Shown piece by piece: positions 1 to 9,956 of a DNA stretch of 64,000 nucleotides. The notes under the pieces were generated by a model that searched no databases, was not told where the DNA came from, and worked only from the letters and a program-made list of their open reading frames with translations. A program made the position numbers and the translations under genes. The stretch is from Rhizobium sp. NXC24. GTDB lineage: Bacteria > Pseudomonadota > Alphaproteobacteria > Rhizobiales > Rhizobiaceae. The stretch is from the NCBI RefSeq assembly GCF_002944315.1, contig NZ_CP024314.1, forward strand, positions 1,550,001 to 1,614,000, written 5' to 3'. Numbering within the stretch: the stretch's first letter is position 1; each line of letters opens with the position of its first letter.

Positions 1-1
1 G

Positions 2-550
2 CAACTGATCGTCTATCGCGCCTTCTTTGAGCCGGGCGTATTCGGCTGGCCCGACCATGCCTGCCGGGGCTGTTCCATGGTGGCCGACCAGGTCGCCCAT
101 GTTGCCCACCTGAATGCCCGCGACACCACCCTCGTCTTCGTCTCGCGTGCGCCTCAGGCGGATATCTCGCGGCTGAAGGCGCGGATGGGCTGGGAGGAGA
201 TTCCCTGGTTCACCATCACCGACAATTTCGACACGGACTTCGGCGTCGACGAGTGGCACGGCACGAACGTATTCTACCGCGACGGCAACCGCGTGTTCCG
301 CACCTATTTCATCAACAATCGCGGCGATGAGCAGATGGGCGGCACCTGGAACTACCTCGATATCACGCCTCTCGGTCGGCAGGAGGTTTGGGAGGATTCG
401 CCCGAGGGCTATCCCCAGACGCCGACCTATAAATGGTGGAACTGGCACGACAGCTATGTCGCGGACGCGGCTCCCGACAAGAAGTGGGTCGAGGTCTCGG
501 ACGCCGGCGAGGCGGCGTTCCGAAACCAAGACACAAACACCAGGCCATGA
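2..550 (+). CDS. DUF899 family thioredoxin-like protein (5' end outside window)
   Basis: The open frame runs in from the left edge, so only the last 182 residues are visible. The first visible segment contains the CRGCS pair of cysteines, which matches the GCPGCS-type motif of the DUF899 (AhpC/Tsa-like thioredoxin-fold) family. Further on are FNTRP-like family landmarks: DEWHGTNVFYRDG and a C-terminal TYKWWNWHDSY stretch. Family members are cytoplasmic and have no firm biochemical role; a redox function is inferred from the fold. The first internal ATG is at 77, but it lies inside the conserved domain and is not the true start. It faces the regulator gene tail to tail, with about 144 bp between them. 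Confidence 0.85.
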   Translation, partial: QLIVYRAFFEPGVFGWPDHACRGCSMVADQVAHVAHLNARDTTLVFVSRAPQADISRLKARMGWEEIPWFTITDNFDTDFGVDEWHGTNVFYRDGNRVFRTYFINNRGDEQMGGTWNYLDITPLGRQEVWEDSPEGYPQTPTYKWWNWHDSYVADAAPDKKWVEVSDAGEAAFRNQDTNTRP

Positions 551-694
551 GCCAAGCTTGTTCCAGAGGATCGGAAGTGCCAATCTCTGCCGCGAATAGC
601 TGGAACCAGCAGAAGAGAGCCGTCACGGCAATCCTGGCTGGTTCCCGCCAGCGGCCTGAACGGCTGTCCGATACAAGAGGACCAATTAGTGGCA

Positions 695-2107
695 TCACTG
701 GAAGTCGAAGACACTGAGCCCGGCCGCCATTTCGTCGAGCCCGAGAGGCCGCGTCACCGGCGGCTCGGCCCTTGCAAGACAACCCTGACGCTCGCAGAGA
801 CGGCAGGCAGTGCCGATTGCGATCGGAGCCGCGGCAAGAGCCTTGCCATAGACAATTTCCTCCCGAAATCCGAGATCGCAGCCAACGAGAAGCGCGGTGC
901 GGCGGACCCTTTCGCCGAAATTGGCCTGCGGACCCTCGATCGTGCGCGATATCGTCAGAAAGCCGGTACCGTCTGGCATTTCGACCGCTTCGACCAGAAT
1001 CTGCCCAGGCTGCGCAAAGGCAGCATGGACATTGAGCTTGGGACAGCCGCCGCCGAAGCGCGCCTGCGGAAAGCCTTGAGCCCCCACCTTGCGCAGGCGA
1101 TGCCCTGCCCCGTCGATCTCCATCAGAAAAAAGGGAATGCCGGCCACACCCGGCCGCTGCAAGGTCGTCAGGCGGCTGGCCACCTGCTCATAGGATGTGC
1201 CGAAACGGGCGCGCAGCGCGTCAATATCGTAATGCAAACGCTGCGCCGCGTTGTGGAAGGCACCGTAGGGCATCATCAGCGCATGCGCGGCGTAGCGCCC
1301 CAATTCGAAGCGGGCAATGCGGTTTGCTTCCGGCGTCGATAGCGATAGCGCCTCGAGTTCGGCATGGATTTCCTCGCGCAACGCCGGCAGCGAGACTTCG
1401 GTCGCAACCTCCTGCAACTGATCGAAAGGGGACAGACGCTCCGACAGAAAGAGCCGCATCGAGTGGCGGTCATAGCGCCGGCGCAGGTTCGGCATGGCGT
1501 GGACGGGCAGCGTGCGCACGGCAATGCCATGCTCGCTGCGAAGCCATGTCTTCAGCGCCGCCGCCAGGTCGTCTCCCGGCGCCAGCTTCGCATGAAAGGC
1601 CTCAGCGGCATCCTCGATGCCGGCGAAGAAATTCGCGCGATGCTCCAGCCTGTCATGCACTTCATCGAGCGGCAGGCGCGGGCCGGCAAGCGCCGGAACA
1701 CGGCCCTCACGCGCGAGAAGCTCGGCCAGGTCGGATAGCCGCGCCGCCTGCTCACGATAGGCGCGGTAAAGCCTGATCATGCCATTCGCAGCATTCGGCG
1801 CCGCTTCGGCAACTTCGATCAGTTCCTGTTCTCCCGGGATTTCTCCCGCCAATAGCGGATCTGCAAAGACCTCACGCAACTGTCCGGCGCCGCCCCCGGC
1901 CTCGCCCCGGAGCGCGTCGAGATCGACCCGGTAAACCGAAGAGAGCTTCAAGAGAAGCTGTACGGTCAGCGGCCGCTGATTGCGCTCGATGAGATTGAGA
2001 TAAGAAGGGGAAATCTCCAGCGCCTGCGCCATGGCCGTCTGCGTCAAACCGAGGCCATTGCGAATGCGCCGCATCCGGGGGCCGGCAAAGATCTTGCGCT
2101 CAGCCAT
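695..2107 (-). CDS. ScfR/RamB-type XRE transcriptional regulator with ImmA/IrrE-like domain
   Basis: 470 residues. Residues about 10-65 form an XRE helix-turn-helix (LGLTQTAMAQALEISPSYLN). The middle is an IrrE/ImmA (DUF955)-like segment and the C-terminal part is a short-chain fatty-acyl regulator domain rich in cysteine (CRLCERQGC). This architecture is that of ScfR/RamB/PrpC-type regulators of short-chain acyl-CoA, glyoxylate and methylcitrate metabolism. It is transcribed divergently from aceA across a 196-bp intergenic region, as RamB-type regulators often are, so control of isocitrate lyase and of itself is the natural inference. ATG start at 2107; the HTH begins at once, so no longer start is needed. 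Confidence 0.88.
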   Translation of the reverse strand: MAERKIFAGPRMRRIRNGLGLTQTAMAQALEISPSYLNLIERNQRPLTVQLLLKLSSVYRVDLDALRGEAGGGAGQLREVFADPLLAGEIPGEQELIEVAEAAPNAANGMIRLYRAYREQAARLSDLAELLAREGRVPALAGPRLPLDEVHDRLEHRANFFAGIEDAAEAFHAKLAPGDDLAAALKTWLRSEHGIAVRTLPVHAMPNLRRRYDRHSMRLFLSERLSPFDQLQEVATEVSLPALREEIHAELEALSLSTPEANRIARFELGRYAAHALMMPYGAFHNAAQRLHYDIDALRARFGTSYEQVASRLTTLQRPGVAGIPFFLMEIDGAGHRLRKVGAQGFPQARFGGGCPKLNVHAAFAQPGQILVEAVEMPDGTGFLTISRTIEGPQANFGERVRRTALLVGCDLGFREEIVYGKALAAAPIAIGTACRLCERQGCLARAEPPVTRPLGLDEMAAGLSVFDFQ

Positions 2108-2117
2108 CTGTCATTCC

Positions 2118-2160
2118 TTTTACAAATTGTCCGGCCGCAAAGATTTACAGATTTGACAAA
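2118..2160. promoter_or_regulatory. Candidate ScfR-type operator between regulator and aceA
   Basis: The AT-rich divergent region holds TTTACAAATTGT (2118-2129) and the 9-bp palindrome TTTGACAAA (2152-2160), with a further TGTAAATTTA near 2250. TTTGNCAAA resembles the TTTGCAAA core I recall for RamB-type sites. Binding is inferred only; there is no experimental or alignment support here. Confidence 0.35.
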
Positions 2161-2303
2161 TTTACTGCACCACTCTGTCAAGCGCAAGACATCCTAACTC
2201 TTTTCAATTCGGGATTCGGCCGTTTTCATTGGCTTCACGCCGCACTGCAATGTAAATTTAGTCACATCACGAAACGCAAAGGGTTGGGAGAAGGAAAACT
2301 GCT

Positions 2304-3593
<1,290 letters not shown>

Positions 3594-3620
3594 ATAACCA
3601 TCAATCGGAGGAGAACGACA

Positions 3621-3866
3621 ATGCCATCCATCGCACGCATCAGCGAAAGAACCGAAGAACAGTCTTCGAGCATGAATGCCGACCAACAGGCTGTTATCCG
3701 CATGCTGGCTAATGAGCTGCATCGCCTCAACCAGGTCGTTATGGATGCGGTCGAGGCTGGAGTCTCCGTCGAACTGGTACGTTCCGCTCGCCATCACAGC
3801 GGCAACGGCAACTGGGGCGACCTGTTGACCCCCGTCATCGTCGCCAATGGCTCTCACACCGCCTAA
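3621..3866 (+). CDS. Small conserved-type hypothetical protein downstream of aceA
   Basis: 81 residues, preceded by a strong GGAGGAG at 7 bp. It has no signal peptide or membrane segment. The N-terminal half is helical (a stretch around residues 20-45 with ANELHRLNQVVMDAVEAG) and the C-terminal half is polar. The position 27 bp after aceA with no terminator between suggests co-expression with isocitrate lyase. I do not recognise a family and assign no function. Confidence 0.65.
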   Translation: MPSIARISERTEEQSSSMNADQQAVIRMLANELHRLNQVVMDAVEAGVSVELVRSARHHSGNGNWGDLLTPVIVANGSHTA

Positions 3867-3906
3867 GGCGTCATCGTTTGAATGAGCACAGACCGTTTTT
3901 CAAACT

Positions 3907-3950
3907 AGAGCACCCCGCTTTCGGTGGTCCACCAGAAAGCGGGGTGCTCT
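3907..3950. terminator. Near-perfect 44-bp palindrome, probable bidirectional terminator or dispersed repeat
   Basis: AGAGCACCCCGCTTTC (3907-3922) pairs perfectly with GAAAGCGGGGTGCTCT (3935-3950). The 12-nt loop is itself self-complementary (GGTGG/CCACC). There is no long T-run, so it may be a palindromic repeat element rather than a classical terminator. It lies between the aceA unit and the convergent 4044-4367 gene. Confidence 0.6.
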
Positions 3951-4043
3951 GAATTGATGCTTATGATGGCATCCGATATTTTACCGGCCATAGCAGGCCT
4001 TGGGACCGAGAGCCGATCTGCCCTTAGAGCGAAAGGAAGGCTC

Positions 4044-4367
4044 TTAATCGCAGACGCGCACGCGCTCGTAATGATATCCGTCGTCATATTCGTTCTGAAC
4101 AGGACGGCTCTCATGCCAGCATCTCGGCGGCGGCGGTGCAGGCTCATATACTCCACCACCATTGGCGATTGCGCCGCCGATTATGCCGCCGATAAGCCCG
4201 GCTGCAACGCCGCCAGCGATTACATTTCCATCATGGTGATGATGATGACGCCGTTCCGGAGGCGGGCCGTCCCGCCAGTCATATTGCTGCGCTTGGGCAA
4301 AACCACCAATCAATGTGCTGCTTGCAAACACTGCAGTAAAGAAAACCGAAAGAACTGTCTTTTTCAT
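4044..4367 (-). CDS. Small exported glycine-zipper protein, His-rich
   Basis: 107 residues from the ATG at 4367, which has GGAGGT at a 7-bp spacing; an in-frame GTG at 4376 lies inside that SD and is rejected. The N-terminus is a signal peptide (KK, hydrophobic core, cleavage near AQAQ). A histidine run (residues about 41-46) is followed by a glycine-zipper segment GGVAAGLIGGIIGGAIANGG, then a C-terminal part with two cysteines. Such proteins are usually envelope-associated with unknown function; the His run could bind metal, but this is speculation. Confidence 0.75.
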   Translation of the reverse strand: MKKTVLSVFFTAVFASSTLIGGFAQAQQYDWRDGPPPERRHHHHHDGNVIAGGVAAGLIGGIIGGAIANGGGVYEPAPPPPRCWHESRPVQNEYDDGYHYERVRVCD

Positions 4368-4549
4368 CATGACCACCTCCGACGCCGCACGCCATACGAT
4401 TCAAGTCTTCGACTCAGTTAAGGAACGCTTTCAAACATGATAATATTTGCCTGAATATGGCGTGAACGCGTCGTTTTGATTTAATTCATCAAAATCTCGA
4501 AGGGGTCATGATGGTATTCCGGTCATAAACCTCGCAGGCTGCTCCTGGC

Positions 4550-5539
4550 TCAGAACCGCTGCGGAGCCGCCGGCTTGTTTCCGGCGATGGCGTCGATACG
4601 AGCCAACACCTCGGGTGTCAGCTTATCTCTGTGTGCCAGCGCTGCCAGGTTGTCCTCCAGTTGGCTCATGCGCGAGGCGCCGAGGATCACCGTGGACACA
4701 TGGGGGTTCGAAAGGCACCAGAGCAGAGCCATATGGGTGATCGAAATGCCGATCTCTTCCGCGAGATCAGCCAGTTCCACCACCTGGGCAAGCCGAGCGC
4801 GGCCGGCGTCGCTCGCCCATCTCTCCTTCAGCCATTCATAACCCGGCAGGTTCATGCGGCTGTCGTTCGGCACCCCCTTATTGTACTTGCCGGTCAGAAC
4901 GCCCGATGCGAGCGGCGACCAGATCGTGGTACCCAAGCCCATCAGGTCATAAAGCGGCAGGTAGTCACCCTCGACCTTCTGGCGTTCGAAAATATTGTAT
5001 TGCGGCTGTTCCATCGTCGGCGGCGTGATGCGCAGATCGCGGGCCACAGCATAGGCTTCGGTCAATTGCTGGGCTGACCATTCCGACGTACCCCAATAGA
5101 GGATTTTGCCCTGGGTAACGAGATCGTGCATGGCGCGAACCGTTTCCTCGATCGGGGTATCGATGTCGGGCCGGTGGCAAAAATAGAGATCGAGATAATC
5201 CACCTGCAGGCGCTTCAGCGCAGCGTGAGCGGCGTCCGTAACATGCTTGCGCGACAGGCCCCGTTGAGTCGGCTTCTGGCCACCCCAAAACACCTTGCTC
5301 GAAACGATGAAGCTATCTCTGCTCCAGCCCAGCGATTTCAGGGCTTCACCCATGACAACTTCGGACTTTCCGCTCTCATAGCCCTCGGCATTGTCAAAGA
5401 AATTGATGCCGCTGTCATAAGCACGCGCCATCAGACTTACGGCATCGCTGCCTTCGACCTGCCGGCCGAAGGTAACCCACGATCCGAACGAGAATTCGCT
5501 GACCTGCAGACCCGACTTTCCAAGACGACGATATTCCAT
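4550..5539 (-). CDS. Aldo/keto reductase (Kv-beta/YghZ-like)
   Basis: 329 residues, starting at the ATG at 5539 behind GGAGGAG; the frame stays open upstream but that part has no homologous character. The AKR catalytic tetrad is visible as Asp49, Tyr54, Lys82 and His122 (DNAEGYESG, SSKVFWG, CHRPD). The LGKSGLQVSEFSFGSW opening and the ITPPTMEQPQYN segment place it with the potassium-channel beta-subunit-like AKR group, which reduces aldehydes and methylglyoxal with NADPH. The physiological substrate is unknown. It is divergent from the metallophore operon; whether it shares that operon's regulation cannot be told. Confidence 0.9.
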   Translation of the reverse strand: MEYRRLGKSGLQVSEFSFGSWVTFGRQVEGSDAVSLMARAYDSGINFFDNAEGYESGKSEVVMGEALKSLGWSRDSFIVSSKVFWGGQKPTQRGLSRKHVTDAAHAALKRLQVDYLDLYFCHRPDIDTPIEETVRAMHDLVTQGKILYWGTSEWSAQQLTEAYAVARDLRITPPTMEQPQYNIFERQKVEGDYLPLYDLMGLGTTIWSPLASGVLTGKYNKGVPNDSRMNLPGYEWLKERWASDAGRARLAQVVELADLAEEIGISITHMALLWCLSNPHVSTVILGASRMSQLEDNLAALAHRDKLTPEVLARIDAIAGNKPAAPQRF

Positions 5540-6003
5540 GGTGCAACTCCTCCGGGGGCAATCGATGCGGCAACATAGGCGCATAGCAGCAACAAAGACA
5601 ATCACCTTCCCGTCAGCTTTCGTTGAATACAAACGCCGGATTTGCGCGTCGTCCTCCCCATTCAGCGGCGGTCGGCGCAAAGGATGATCGGAACGACAAA
5701 TTGCCGAAAAACTATCTGACAAGCAGAATGACGAGCACATGAGACCCCGCCGCGTGTTGCATGCCATATGGGCTTTGCGACAGCATCGCATGGCTCATTT
5801 TCGCACAACCTCTTATACTATCAATAGTTGTTATACTTTTGTTAGCCAGATTCTAACGCACTGTTTTAGATAGATTCTTAGTTTAATTCTAAAGTTGATT
5901 ATTTCCATCATCTTTTATTGACTGCATCTTAAAAGGGTGTAAGTTCCCGCTCATAAACGATCCGGCTTGCGCTCTCGCAAATCATGACGTCGGGGAGGCG
6001 TGA
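5540..6003. other. 464-bp divergent region between the aldo/keto reductase gene and the metallophore operon
   Basis: Holds the aldo/keto reductase SD near 5550, and the three ICE-like palindromes at 5841-5893 in an AT-rich stretch from about 5810 to 5935. A frame continuing upstream of the aldo/keto reductase ATG is not protein-like. Confidence 0.6.
5841..5893 (+). promoter_or_regulatory. Three ICE-like (Irr box) palindromes upstream of the metallophore operon
   Basis: Measured against TTTAGAA-N3-TTCTAAA, the iron control element consensus I recall for alphaproteobacterial Irr, three windows match. GTTAGCCAGATTCTAAC (5841-5857) has 10 of 14 fixed positions. TTTAGATAGATTCTTAG (5865-5881) has 11 of 14. 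CTTAGTTTAATTCTAAA (5877-5893) has 11 of 14 and overlaps the second. They sit 110-160 bp upstream of the first gene, in an AT-rich stretch unlike the surrounding DNA. Iron-responsive control is inferred. Confidence 0.6.
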
Positions 6004-6444
6004 ATGAAAACGAGCATTGTTCAGTACCAGCTTCTCGACCCCAGGAGGCTCATTCCAACCGAAGAAATCGACAGTGACAGGGTCACTGAACTCGAACGGG
6101 AGATCGTCCAATCCGGCCGATGGACGCGGCCGATCACCGTCCATCGCGGCGATTGGTTCGTCATGGACGGGCACCACAGGCTCACCATTGCGCAACGCCT
6201 TGGCTTCAAAGTCCTGCCAGTCGTTCTTTTGGACTACGACACCGTCCGGGTGGAGGCATGGCGGCTGGGTGAGACAATCACTCCCGACATGATTTTCGAG
6301 ATGGCGCGCAGCGGCCGAAAATTCCCCTGCAAAACGACGCGCCACATTTTCGAAGGCCCGCCGCCGGCTTGCGATATTCCTTTGAGGGATCTCCGGCATC
6401 CCGACCCCAGCCCAAGCGCCAAACATTCAATGGCTCCCTCCTAA
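6004..6444 (+). CDS. SbnI/SerK-like ParB-fold protein, putative free serine kinase
   Basis: 146 residues, ATG after GGGGAGGCGTGA. The ParB/sulfiredoxin-like domain fills residues about 8-90, with the phosphate-binding motif DGHHR preceded by PITVHRGDWFVM. The motif order LIPTEEID...DRV...LxxEI...G...PI...DGHHR...A..LG is that of the SerK/SbnI group, which phosphorylates L-serine to O-phospho-L-serine. SbnI is about 255 residues; this one lacks most of the C-terminal part. It leads an operon with SbnB- and SbnA-like enzymes, and SbnA uses O-phosphoserine, so supplying that substrate is the likely role. A regulatory, non-enzymatic role as for other ParB-like proteins is the alternative. Confidence 0.75.
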   Translation: MKTSIVQYQLLDPRRLIPTEEIDSDRVTELEREIVQSGRWTRPITVHRGDWFVMDGHHRLTIAQRLGFKVLPVVLLDYDTVRVEAWRLGETITPDMIFEMARSGRKFPCKTTRHIFEGPPPACDIPLRDLRHPDPSPSAKHSMAPS

Positions 6445-6567
6445 GGCGAGAGGCCAAACGGCCCAGCGCAGATCCTCCCATCCCGATGGTCGGATGAGCG
6501 AAACGCTCGCTCAGCGCGCGTCCCTTTTCACCTCACATCACATCGGCAACATCGAAAGGCATCGACG

Positions 6568-7563
6568 ATGACCAAGACGTTCATGCACACGCCTGCCATC
6601 CATATCCTCACACGTTCCGACCTATCGGATATCGAACTGCCACCGGCGGAGGTCATTCGGCTCGTCGAAGACGCCTACTTGTCCTATGCCAACGGACAGT
6701 CGCGTTGCCCGACCAAGCTTATGATGCCGCTCCCGAACGAGCAGCGGGATGCGGTATCCTATTCGATGCTCGGATATGATGGCGCGCTCGAACAGGTCGG
6801 GTTCAAGACCTCCTATCGCCAAGGCAGCGAAAGCGCCGAAAAATACTACACCACGATCAGCCTCTATGACGACACGACCGGGCTTCCCTTCGCGTTCATG
6901 GATTGCCATCGCGTTGGCGGTTCGCGCACTCCGGCGACGACCACGATCATTGCCAAGCATTGCGCCAAGGAGGACGCTCGATCGGTGCTGATGATCGGGA
7001 CAGGTGCGCAGGGCATCAATACGCTGCCATATCTTCTGACCGCCCTGCCCCGCCTGCAAACCCTGCGCCTCTTTGGCACGCATCCCGACGGGATTGCCGC
7101 GAGCCTCTCCACATTTGCCAAGTATTTTCCTGATCGTGAGATCGAGTTGGTGAAGGATGTCCCGGAAGCTGTCGCAGCGTCCGATATCGTCGTGGCCGCC
7201 TCCGGCCGGGCCGCCCACCCCAAAGTCCAGACCAAGTGGCTCAAGCCCGGTGGTCTATTGATCTCGGTTGCCAGCAAGGGGATTGAATCGGGCGCATTGC
7301 ACGATGCGGATTATGCGATCGCGACGAACGAGGGTCAGTTGGGCGTCACCGGAAAGAGGCTCGCCGGCGCGGACGGCGTTGCCAAGATCGATGCAGAACT
7401 GCCTGAAATCGTCGGCGGCCGCAAACCCGGACGCAACACCCAAGAGGACCGCGTGTTCGCCTTCAGCAGCGGCATGATCATCACGGATATCCCTGTCGCC
7501 CATGCATTGGCCACCAGAGGGATTGCCGCCGGCCGCGGCAAGCGGGTTGAACTATGGAGCTAA
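6568..7563 (+). CDS. SbnB-like dehydrogenase (ornithine cyclodeaminase/mu-crystallin family)
   Basis: 331 residues, ATG preceded by GAAAGG. The NAD-binding Rossmann motif GTGAQG is near residue 149, and substrate-side landmarks of the family (KYYTTISLYDD, HRVGGSRTPATTT) are present. Ornithine cyclodeaminase-family proteins next to an SbnA homologue are typically N-(2-amino-2-carboxyethyl)-L-glutamate dehydrogenases, which oxidatively split the SbnA product into 2,3-diaminopropionate and 2-oxoglutarate. It overlaps the decarboxylase start (7554 or 7563), so translation is coupled. Alternatives are a true ornithine cyclodeaminase or an opine-type reductase; the neighbourhood favours SbnB. Confidence 0.82.
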   Translation: MTKTFMHTPAIHILTRSDLSDIELPPAEVIRLVEDAYLSYANGQSRCPTKLMMPLPNEQRDAVSYSMLGYDGALEQVGFKTSYRQGSESAEKYYTTISLYDDTTGLPFAFMDCHRVGGSRTPATTTIIAKHCAKEDARSVLMIGTGAQGINTLPYLLTALPRLQTLRLFGTHPDGIAASLSTFAKYFPDREIELVKDVPEAVAASDIVVAASGRAAHPKVQTKWLKPGGLLISVASKGIESGALHDADYAIATNEGQLGVTGKRLAGADGVAKIDAELPEIVGGRKPGRNTQEDRVFAFSSGMIITDIPVAHALATRGIAAGRGKRVELWS

Positions 7564-8888
7564 TGATCAATTCGATGCGCGCTCGTGAACAGGCATGGGC
7601 GACCGCCGTCAGGCAAGACATTGAGCTACTGAGCCAGATTCACGGCGCCACGGATGGCCCGTTTCACATCATCCATCCCGAGAGCTTTGCCGACAATCTT
7701 ATAGCCTTCCAGCGCATTTTGCAGGAAAGGAACGTGGCAGGACACGTTTATTTCGGCAAGAAAGCCAATAAGGCGGGCGCATGGCTGCGTGAGGTTGCAA
7801 GGCTGCACGGATCTGTGGACGTCGCCAGCATACCCGAATTTGTTCATGCGCTGGCCAACGGCGTTCGGGGTGAGAATATTGGCGTGACGGGCGCCGCCAA
7901 GAGCAACGATCTCTTGTGGCTGGCTTGCCGCCACGGCGCAACCGTTGCCATCGACGCCCTGGACGAACTGGAGCGGGCGATCGGCATCGCGGCGGACACC
8001 GCTCCCTTGCGAATCCTGCTGCGTATGCTGCCGCCCTCAGGGCAGAACAGCCGCTTCGGACTCAACTCAAATGACCTTCGCGTGGCGCTCGAGCGCTGCG
8101 CGAAGGCCGGAGACCACCTGATCATGGATGGCTTTTCGTTCCATCTCGACGGCTATGCGGTGCAGCCGCGCGCCGAATTGGCATCGATGTTGATCGACCA
8201 ATGCCTGGAAGCACGCCGACAGGGCTTTCCGGCATCCGCCATTTCCATAGGCGGAGGCTTTGCCTGCGCCTATGTCGAAGAGCCCGATTGGAAAGCCTTT
8301 AAGGAGCTGGTGGATCCGGCTGATTTTCATGCGGAAAAGAGCTTCAGCCACTTCTATCCCTACCACCAGGCCCCCACGGGCGCCGCCATGCTCGACGCGA
8401 TCCTGCAAAGCCGAGATGCAGAGGGAACGCTCGCATCGAAGCTGATCGCAGCGGACGTGCAATTATACCTCGAGCCAGGTCGAGCCCTTCTCGACGGTGC
8501 GGGAATCACGGTCTTTCCGGTGCAGGGTTTCAAGAAAAATGCAGAGCACGGCATCGTTACCGTGGCCGGCCTCAGCATGAGCTTGTCGGAACAATGGAAA
8601 AACAGCGAGTTTCTGCCGACCCCTGTTCTGGTGCAAAGGGGAGAAGCCCGCCCGCAGGAGCCCGTTCGGGCAGCGATCGGCGGCTCCAGTTGCATGGAAT
8701 ACGACGTTCTGACCTGGCGCAAGATCGCATTTCCCGCGGCACCTCGGTATGGCGATCTGATCATCTATCCCAATACCGCCGGCTATCAGATGGACAAGAA
8801 CGAGAGCGAGTTTCACCAGCTCGCCTTGCCGCCCAAGATTGTTGTGGCCCGGCAAGGCGAACGTTTCACCTGGAGAATGGATCAATGA
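7554..8888 (+). CDS. Type III PLP-dependent decarboxylase (SbnH/Y4yA-like)
   Basis: 444 residues from the ATG at 7554, or 441 from the ATG at 7563 that overlaps the stop of the previous gene (TAATG). The PLP lysine motif FGKKANKA is at residues 67-74 (Lys70 most likely), a glycine-rich phosphate-binding SIGGGFACAY is mid-protein, and the catalytic GSSCMEYD cysteine is Cys380, as in alanine racemase-fold ornithine/diaminopimelate decarboxylases. In staphyloferrin B synthesis SbnH decarboxylates a diaminopropionate-containing intermediate; NGR234 Y4yA is, from memory, a close relative. Here the substrate could be diaminopropionate or the SbnA product, giving an ethylenediamine unit. It is coupled to both neighbours by overlapping codons. 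Confidence 0.85.
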   Translation: MELMINSMRAREQAWATAVRQDIELLSQIHGATDGPFHIIHPESFADNLIAFQRILQERNVAGHVYFGKKANKAGAWLREVARLHGSVDVASIPEFVHALANGVRGENIGVTGAAKSNDLLWLACRHGATVAIDALDELERAIGIAADTAPLRILLRMLPPSGQNSRFGLNSNDLRVALERCAKAGDHLIMDGFSFHLDGYAVQPRAELASMLIDQCLEARRQGFPASAISIGGGFACAYVEEPDWKAFKELVDPADFHAEKSFSHFYPYHQAPTGAAMLDAILQSRDAEGTLASKLIAADVQLYLEPGRALLDGAGITVFPVQGFKKNAEHGIVTVAGLSMSLSEQWKNSEFLPTPVLVQRGEARPQEPVRAAIGGSSCMEYDVLTWRKIAFPAAPRYGDLIIYPNTAGYQMDKNESEFHQLALPPKIVVARQGERFTWRMDQ

Positions 8889-9952
8889 CCAGACACATTA
8901 GCCGGCCTGCTGAACGAGTGGTAACCACATGCTCCGAGCTGATTGGCGACACGCCGTTGCTGGAACTTGCCCGGACGGGATCCGGCAGTCGATTGCTGCT
9001 CAAACTGGAACAGTTCAACCCGACCGGCTCCTGCAAGGTTCGAATGGCGCGGGAAATGATCTTGGCGGCCGAGCGGGACGGAAAACTGAAGCCAGGCGGC
9101 TGCATCGTCGAGCCGACCTCGGGCAATACCGGAACGGGCCTGGCGCTTGCGGCGATCGAACGGGGCTATAAGTTTACCGCAGTCGTAGACAGCCACGCAT
9201 CGCGCGACAAGCTTCGGGCCATGAAGGCCATGGGCGTCGATCTCGTTTTTATCGAGGGCAAGGGAGAAGGCCCAAGCACTGTCGAGCGGCGTCGCGTCGC
9301 GGGGGAAATTGCCAAGGAAACAGGTGCATTCTGGCCGGATCAGCACCATAACCCCAACAACAACAATGGCTATGTTGGCCTCGCGGCCGAACTGCTGCGT
9401 GACCTTGGCACGGATGTCGACTATCTCGTCGGCGGGGTCGGCACCGGCGGCACTCTATGCGGAACGGTAAGGGAGTTGCGCCGCCTCGGCTCGCAGGTAA
9501 CGAGCATCGGCATCGAACCGACAGGATCGATTATCTTCGGAGGACGACCCGGCAAGTATTGGCAGACCGGCGCCGGCGCGCCGGGCGGATTTACCGTCGG
9601 CCCCAATGTCGATCACGCTCTGATCGATGAGGGACTGACGGTCGGCGACATCGATGCATTCACTGCTGCCCGTGTTGTCGCTCGCCGAACGGGAATGCTT
9701 GTCGGCGGCACCGCCGGCGCCGGGATCCATGTGGCGCTCAAGCGTTTGGCCCTTATCGAACCGAACAGCACGATGGTGGTCCTGGTCTGTGACGCGGGCG
9801 AAAAATATCTCGATACCATCTACGACGATGAGTGGCTTCGGGAGCGTCATCTGTTCGACGAGACAGCACATCGGCGACTGCATCGGCTCTTCGATGCATA
9901 CCGGGAATCGATATATCTGGCATCTCGAACCGCCGCAGCGGTGGGAGCATAA
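8885..9952 (+). CDS. SbnA-like PLP synthase (cysteine synthase fold)
   Basis: 355 residues. The ATG at 8885 overlaps the previous stop (ATGA); the frame is open further upstream only as a shadow. PLP Lys51 lies in NPTGSCKVRMA, the phosphate/substrate loop PTSGNTGTG follows, and a GGVGTGGT loop binds the PLP phosphate, as in the cysteine synthase superfamily. SbnA enzymes join O-phospho-L-serine and L-glutamate to N-(2-amino-2-carboxyethyl)-L-glutamate. The C-terminus continues about 40 residues past the core. Adjacent SbnI-, SbnB- and SbnH-like genes support this over a plain O-acetylserine sulfhydrylase. Confidence 0.85.
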   Translation: MTRHISRPAERVVTTCSELIGDTPLLELARTGSGSRLLLKLEQFNPTGSCKVRMAREMILAAERDGKLKPGGCIVEPTSGNTGTGLALAAIERGYKFTAVVDSHASRDKLRAMKAMGVDLVFIEGKGEGPSTVERRRVAGEIAKETGAFWPDQHHNPNNNNGYVGLAAELLRDLGTDVDYLVGGVGTGGTLCGTVRELRRLGSQVTSIGIEPTGSIIFGGRPGKYWQTGAGAPGGFTVGPNVDHALIDEGLTVGDIDAFTAARVVARRTGMLVGGTAGAGIHVALKRLALIEPNSTMVVLVCDAGEKYLDTIYDDEWLRERHLFDETAHRRLHRLFDAYRESIYLASRTAAAVGA

Positions 9953-9956
9953 CGAC

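Noticed and set aside
600..650. GGAACCAG/CTGGTTCC inverted repeat in the DUF899-regulator gap
   Set aside because: Arms are about 30 bp apart with no T-run; too weak to call a terminator.
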